This document shows positions 8,165 through 9,349 of a DNA stretch of 9,349 nucleotides, piece after piece; position 1 is the first letter of the stretch; the number at the start of each line of letters is the position of its first letter. This DNA is from Oscillospiraceae bacterium. GTDB lineage: Bacteria > Bacillota > Clostridia > Oscillospirales > Ruminococcaceae. Location: positions 1-9,349 of the forward strand of contig JAITFV010000137.1 in the NCBI GenBank assembly GCA_031281115.1, written 5' to 3'. Position numbers and translations under genes: made by a program. Below the pieces are notes generated by a model that was given only the letters and a program-made list of their open reading frames with translations, did not search any database and was not told the origin of the DNA.

Positions 8165-9227
8165 TCTCCGCAATTAATAAGGCAAACATAATTAACACAA
8201 GCGGGTTTTCCGCTGCAATCCGTACACGCTCTGCCGCGGGAATGTGCGGATTATAGTTTTCAGTTTTAAAATATTTTCTCACTAAGAAATAAATAAAGCA
8301 AAATACGCCGATGCCTATTATAATCCAGGGAAACGCAAGCGTGAGGAAAGTAGGTGCAAACCCTTCCAACTCTTCCAATTCCCCTGTATATCTGTAAAAT
8401 TCCGCAAGGAGAATAACATAAACATTATTAATTATATGCAGGATTATCACGGGTTTCACAGAGTTTGTCTTTACGGCAACGATTCCGTAAATTATGCCGC
8501 TTGCAAACGTATAAAGGAACTGCGTGAGGTTGCCGTGAAAAAAGGCGAACAGCAGAGCGGTAATAATCACCGCCTGAAAGTCGCCGTATCTTCGCAGAGG
8601 GCGCAAAAGCCAGTGCCTGTAAATCAACTCCTCAAAAACCGGACCAATCAATCCGACCATAACAAGCATGATAATTAACTGACCGCCTGTTCGCGGCATA
8701 ACATCCCCGAAAACATCTGCTAATCCGTCTCCGCCGAAAACCGGCTGTAAAACCCAGGCTAACAGATGCGAAATAAAACTCGCTATGTAACTAAGCGCGT
8801 AGCTCGCGAGAAACACAGGCAGAATCCAACTCATTTTAAACTCGTAGGGTTCTCCGGTTTTTTCAAAAGTGAGTTTTTTCCGGAACGCCAAACCGAAAAT
8901 TATAAGCGCGGGTAAAAATATTATAAGATGACTGAGAAACCAATTTATGAAGTACAGAAAGTTCCACGCCGCATCGCTTATAGGCGTATACTCAACCGCC
9001 GCCGATTCTTCAACAGGGACAGTCGGAAGAGATGCAATGTAATGCTCAATACCGGTGTCAATTAAGAAAATCAAAACCTTCTGCGCGCCGGTGACTGCCA
9101 TGACTGTAAAAGCAATCAGGTACAGCAGCTGCTTGAAGCTTTTGATTTCCTGCTGCTTCAATTCCAAGTTGACGCTGTTCTCAACAGCGTCAACATTTTC
9201 GGCAATAATTTCACTAAACTCGTTCAA
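8136..9227 (-). CDS. CPBP family glutamic-type intramembrane protease (CAAX/Abi family)
   Basis: The protein has 363 aa from the TTG at 9227. It is polytopic, with about eight hydrophobic segments. The family motifs are all present: the EExxxR motif as EELIYR starting at Glu199, FFH with His231, and the HxxxN motif as HIINN with His264 and Asn268. Members include Rce1-like CAAX proteases and bacterial proteins linked to bacteriocin self-immunity and membrane-protein processing; the substrate cannot be read here. No ATG is available before the first membrane helix. TTG 9227 has GGAGGAG (9240-9234) at 6 nt, the best ribosome site. TTG 9260 would add 11 residues and has AGGAG (9274-9270) at 9 nt. 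The gene converges on and overlaps the kinase gene by 29 bp at 8136-8164, with no terminator visible. There is no sign of a functional link to the phosphorelay. All key residues are intact, so it is likely active. Confidence 0.9.
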   Translation of the reverse strand: MNEFSEIIAENVDAVENSVNLELKQQEIKSFKQLLYLIAFTVMAVTGAQKVLIFLIDTGIEHYIASLPTVPVEESAAVEYTPISDAAWNFLYFINWFLSHLIIFLPALIIFGLAFRKKLTFEKTGEPYEFKMSWILPVFLASYALSYIASFISHLLAWVLQPVFGGDGLADVFGDVMPRTGGQLIIMLVMVGLIGPVFEELIYRHWLLRPLRRYGDFQAVIITALLFAFFHGNLTQFLYTFASGIIYGIVAVKTNSVKPVIILHIINNVYVILLAEFYRYTGELEELEGFAPTFLTLAFPWIIIGIGVFCFIYFLVRKYFKTENYNPHIPAAERVRIAAENPLVLIMFALLIAETIAGSRAGL

Positions 9228-9233
9228 CTGCGA

Positions 9234-9240
9234 CTCCTCC
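9234..9240 (-). promoter_or_regulatory. Ribosome binding site for the CPBP protease
   Basis: On the minus strand GGAGGAG is followed after 6 nt by TTG at 9227. It is the strongest Shine-Dalgarno match near the gene and favours this start over TTG 9260. A second, weaker AGGAG at 9274-9270 leaves the longer form possible. Confidence 0.6.
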
Positions 9241-9272
9241 TGTACTGATACCGATTCCAATCAGCGCAACTC

Positions 9273-9307
9273 CTGTTTCTGAACAAACAAAGTTTGTTCA
9301 GAAACAG
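9273..9307. repeat. Perfect 16-bp-arm inverted repeat upstream of the protease gene
   Basis: CTGTTTCTGAACAAAC (9273-9288) and its exact reverse complement (9292-9307) flank the loop AAA. If the protease transcript starts beyond it, the leader forms a long hairpin whose 3' base includes the first bases of the upstream AGGAG (9274-9270). This could hide that site or act as an operator dyad. It has no following T run on the minus strand, so it is not a classical terminator there. It may also be a member of the same palindromic repeat type seen at 3518-3649. Confidence 0.8.
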
Positions 9308-9326
9308 TATGATATAGTCCTTTAAC

Positions 9327-9349
9327 TTAAAAAGCGTTTCGCTTTTTAA
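9327..9349. repeat. Inverted repeat touching the right window edge
   Basis: TTAAAAAGCG (9327-9336) pairs with CGCTTTTTAA (9340-9349) around the loop TTT. The arm may continue past the window. On the minus strand the T-rich side precedes the protease leader, and on either strand it resembles an A/T-flanked bidirectional terminator. It strongly resembles the hairpin at 3624-3649 in layout (A run, GCG/CGC core, T run). The 22 or so bases between it and the preceding hairpin hold no clear promoter. Confidence 0.65.

Noticed and set aside
8195..8214. Small stem AGCGG/CCGCT as terminator after the soluble kinase
   Set aside because: It has only five pairs, lies within the protease coding region and has no T run after it.
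8436..8678. Plus-strand ORF of 80 codons inside the protease gene
   Set aside because: It lies opposite the catalytic motifs of the CPBP protease, is rich in N, K and Q without domain character, and has no ribosome site.
9309..9337. Minus-strand promoter for the protease with TATCAT as -10
   Set aside because: The sequence at the matching -35 distance (ACGCTT) is poor and lies in a hairpin arm, so it cannot be supported.

Overview
The window is a dense signal-transduction cluster from a bacterium that is probably a member of the Bacillota, most likely Clostridia. This placement is an inference from strong AGGAGG-type ribosome binding sites, TTG start usage, a Cache-type hybrid kinase, a CPBP protease and moderate base composition; nothing in the window fixes the taxon. 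Five genes run on the plus strand and one runs convergently on the minus strand. I see no RNA gene, insertion sequence or CRISPR array.

Layout. (1) 1-3440: a tight three-gene group. It starts with a hybrid histidine kinase cut by the left edge (HisKA-HATPase-REC-HPt plus a helical tail). A receiver protein with no DNA-binding domain but the same helical tail follows, and then a receiver-GGDEF diguanylate cyclase whose receiver is about 71% identical to the previous one. A candidate intrinsic terminator follows. (2) 3441-3705: a non-coding stretch whose middle 132 bases are almost entirely tiled by six back-to-back inverted repeats. (3) 3706-8164: two coupled kinases separated by one base. The first is a membrane hybrid kinase with a Cache-like sensor (HisKA-HATPase-REC-HPt-tail); the second is a soluble REC-HisKA-HATPase-REC protein. 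(4) 8136-9227, minus strand: a CPBP-family intramembrane protease whose 3' end overlaps the kinase gene by 29 bp. Its leader carries a 16-bp-arm hairpin touching an upstream Shine-Dalgarno-like sequence, and another hairpin touches the right edge of the window.

How the genes may work together (inference). Three kinases, five further receiver modules and two HPt modules form an apparent multistep phosphorelay. The only recognisable enzymatic output is cyclic-di-GMP synthesis; no gene has a DNA-binding output domain. The receiver-only protein could be a phosphate sink, a shuttle or a protein-interaction adaptor. Internal duplication and tail or domain exchange within the cluster are visible by eye. 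The protease is probably unrelated to the relay apart from adjacency.

The observations most worth follow-up are the six-hairpin array, the recurring unnamed C-terminal helical tail, and the receiver twins with different outputs. I did not find a clear new defence or biosynthetic system.
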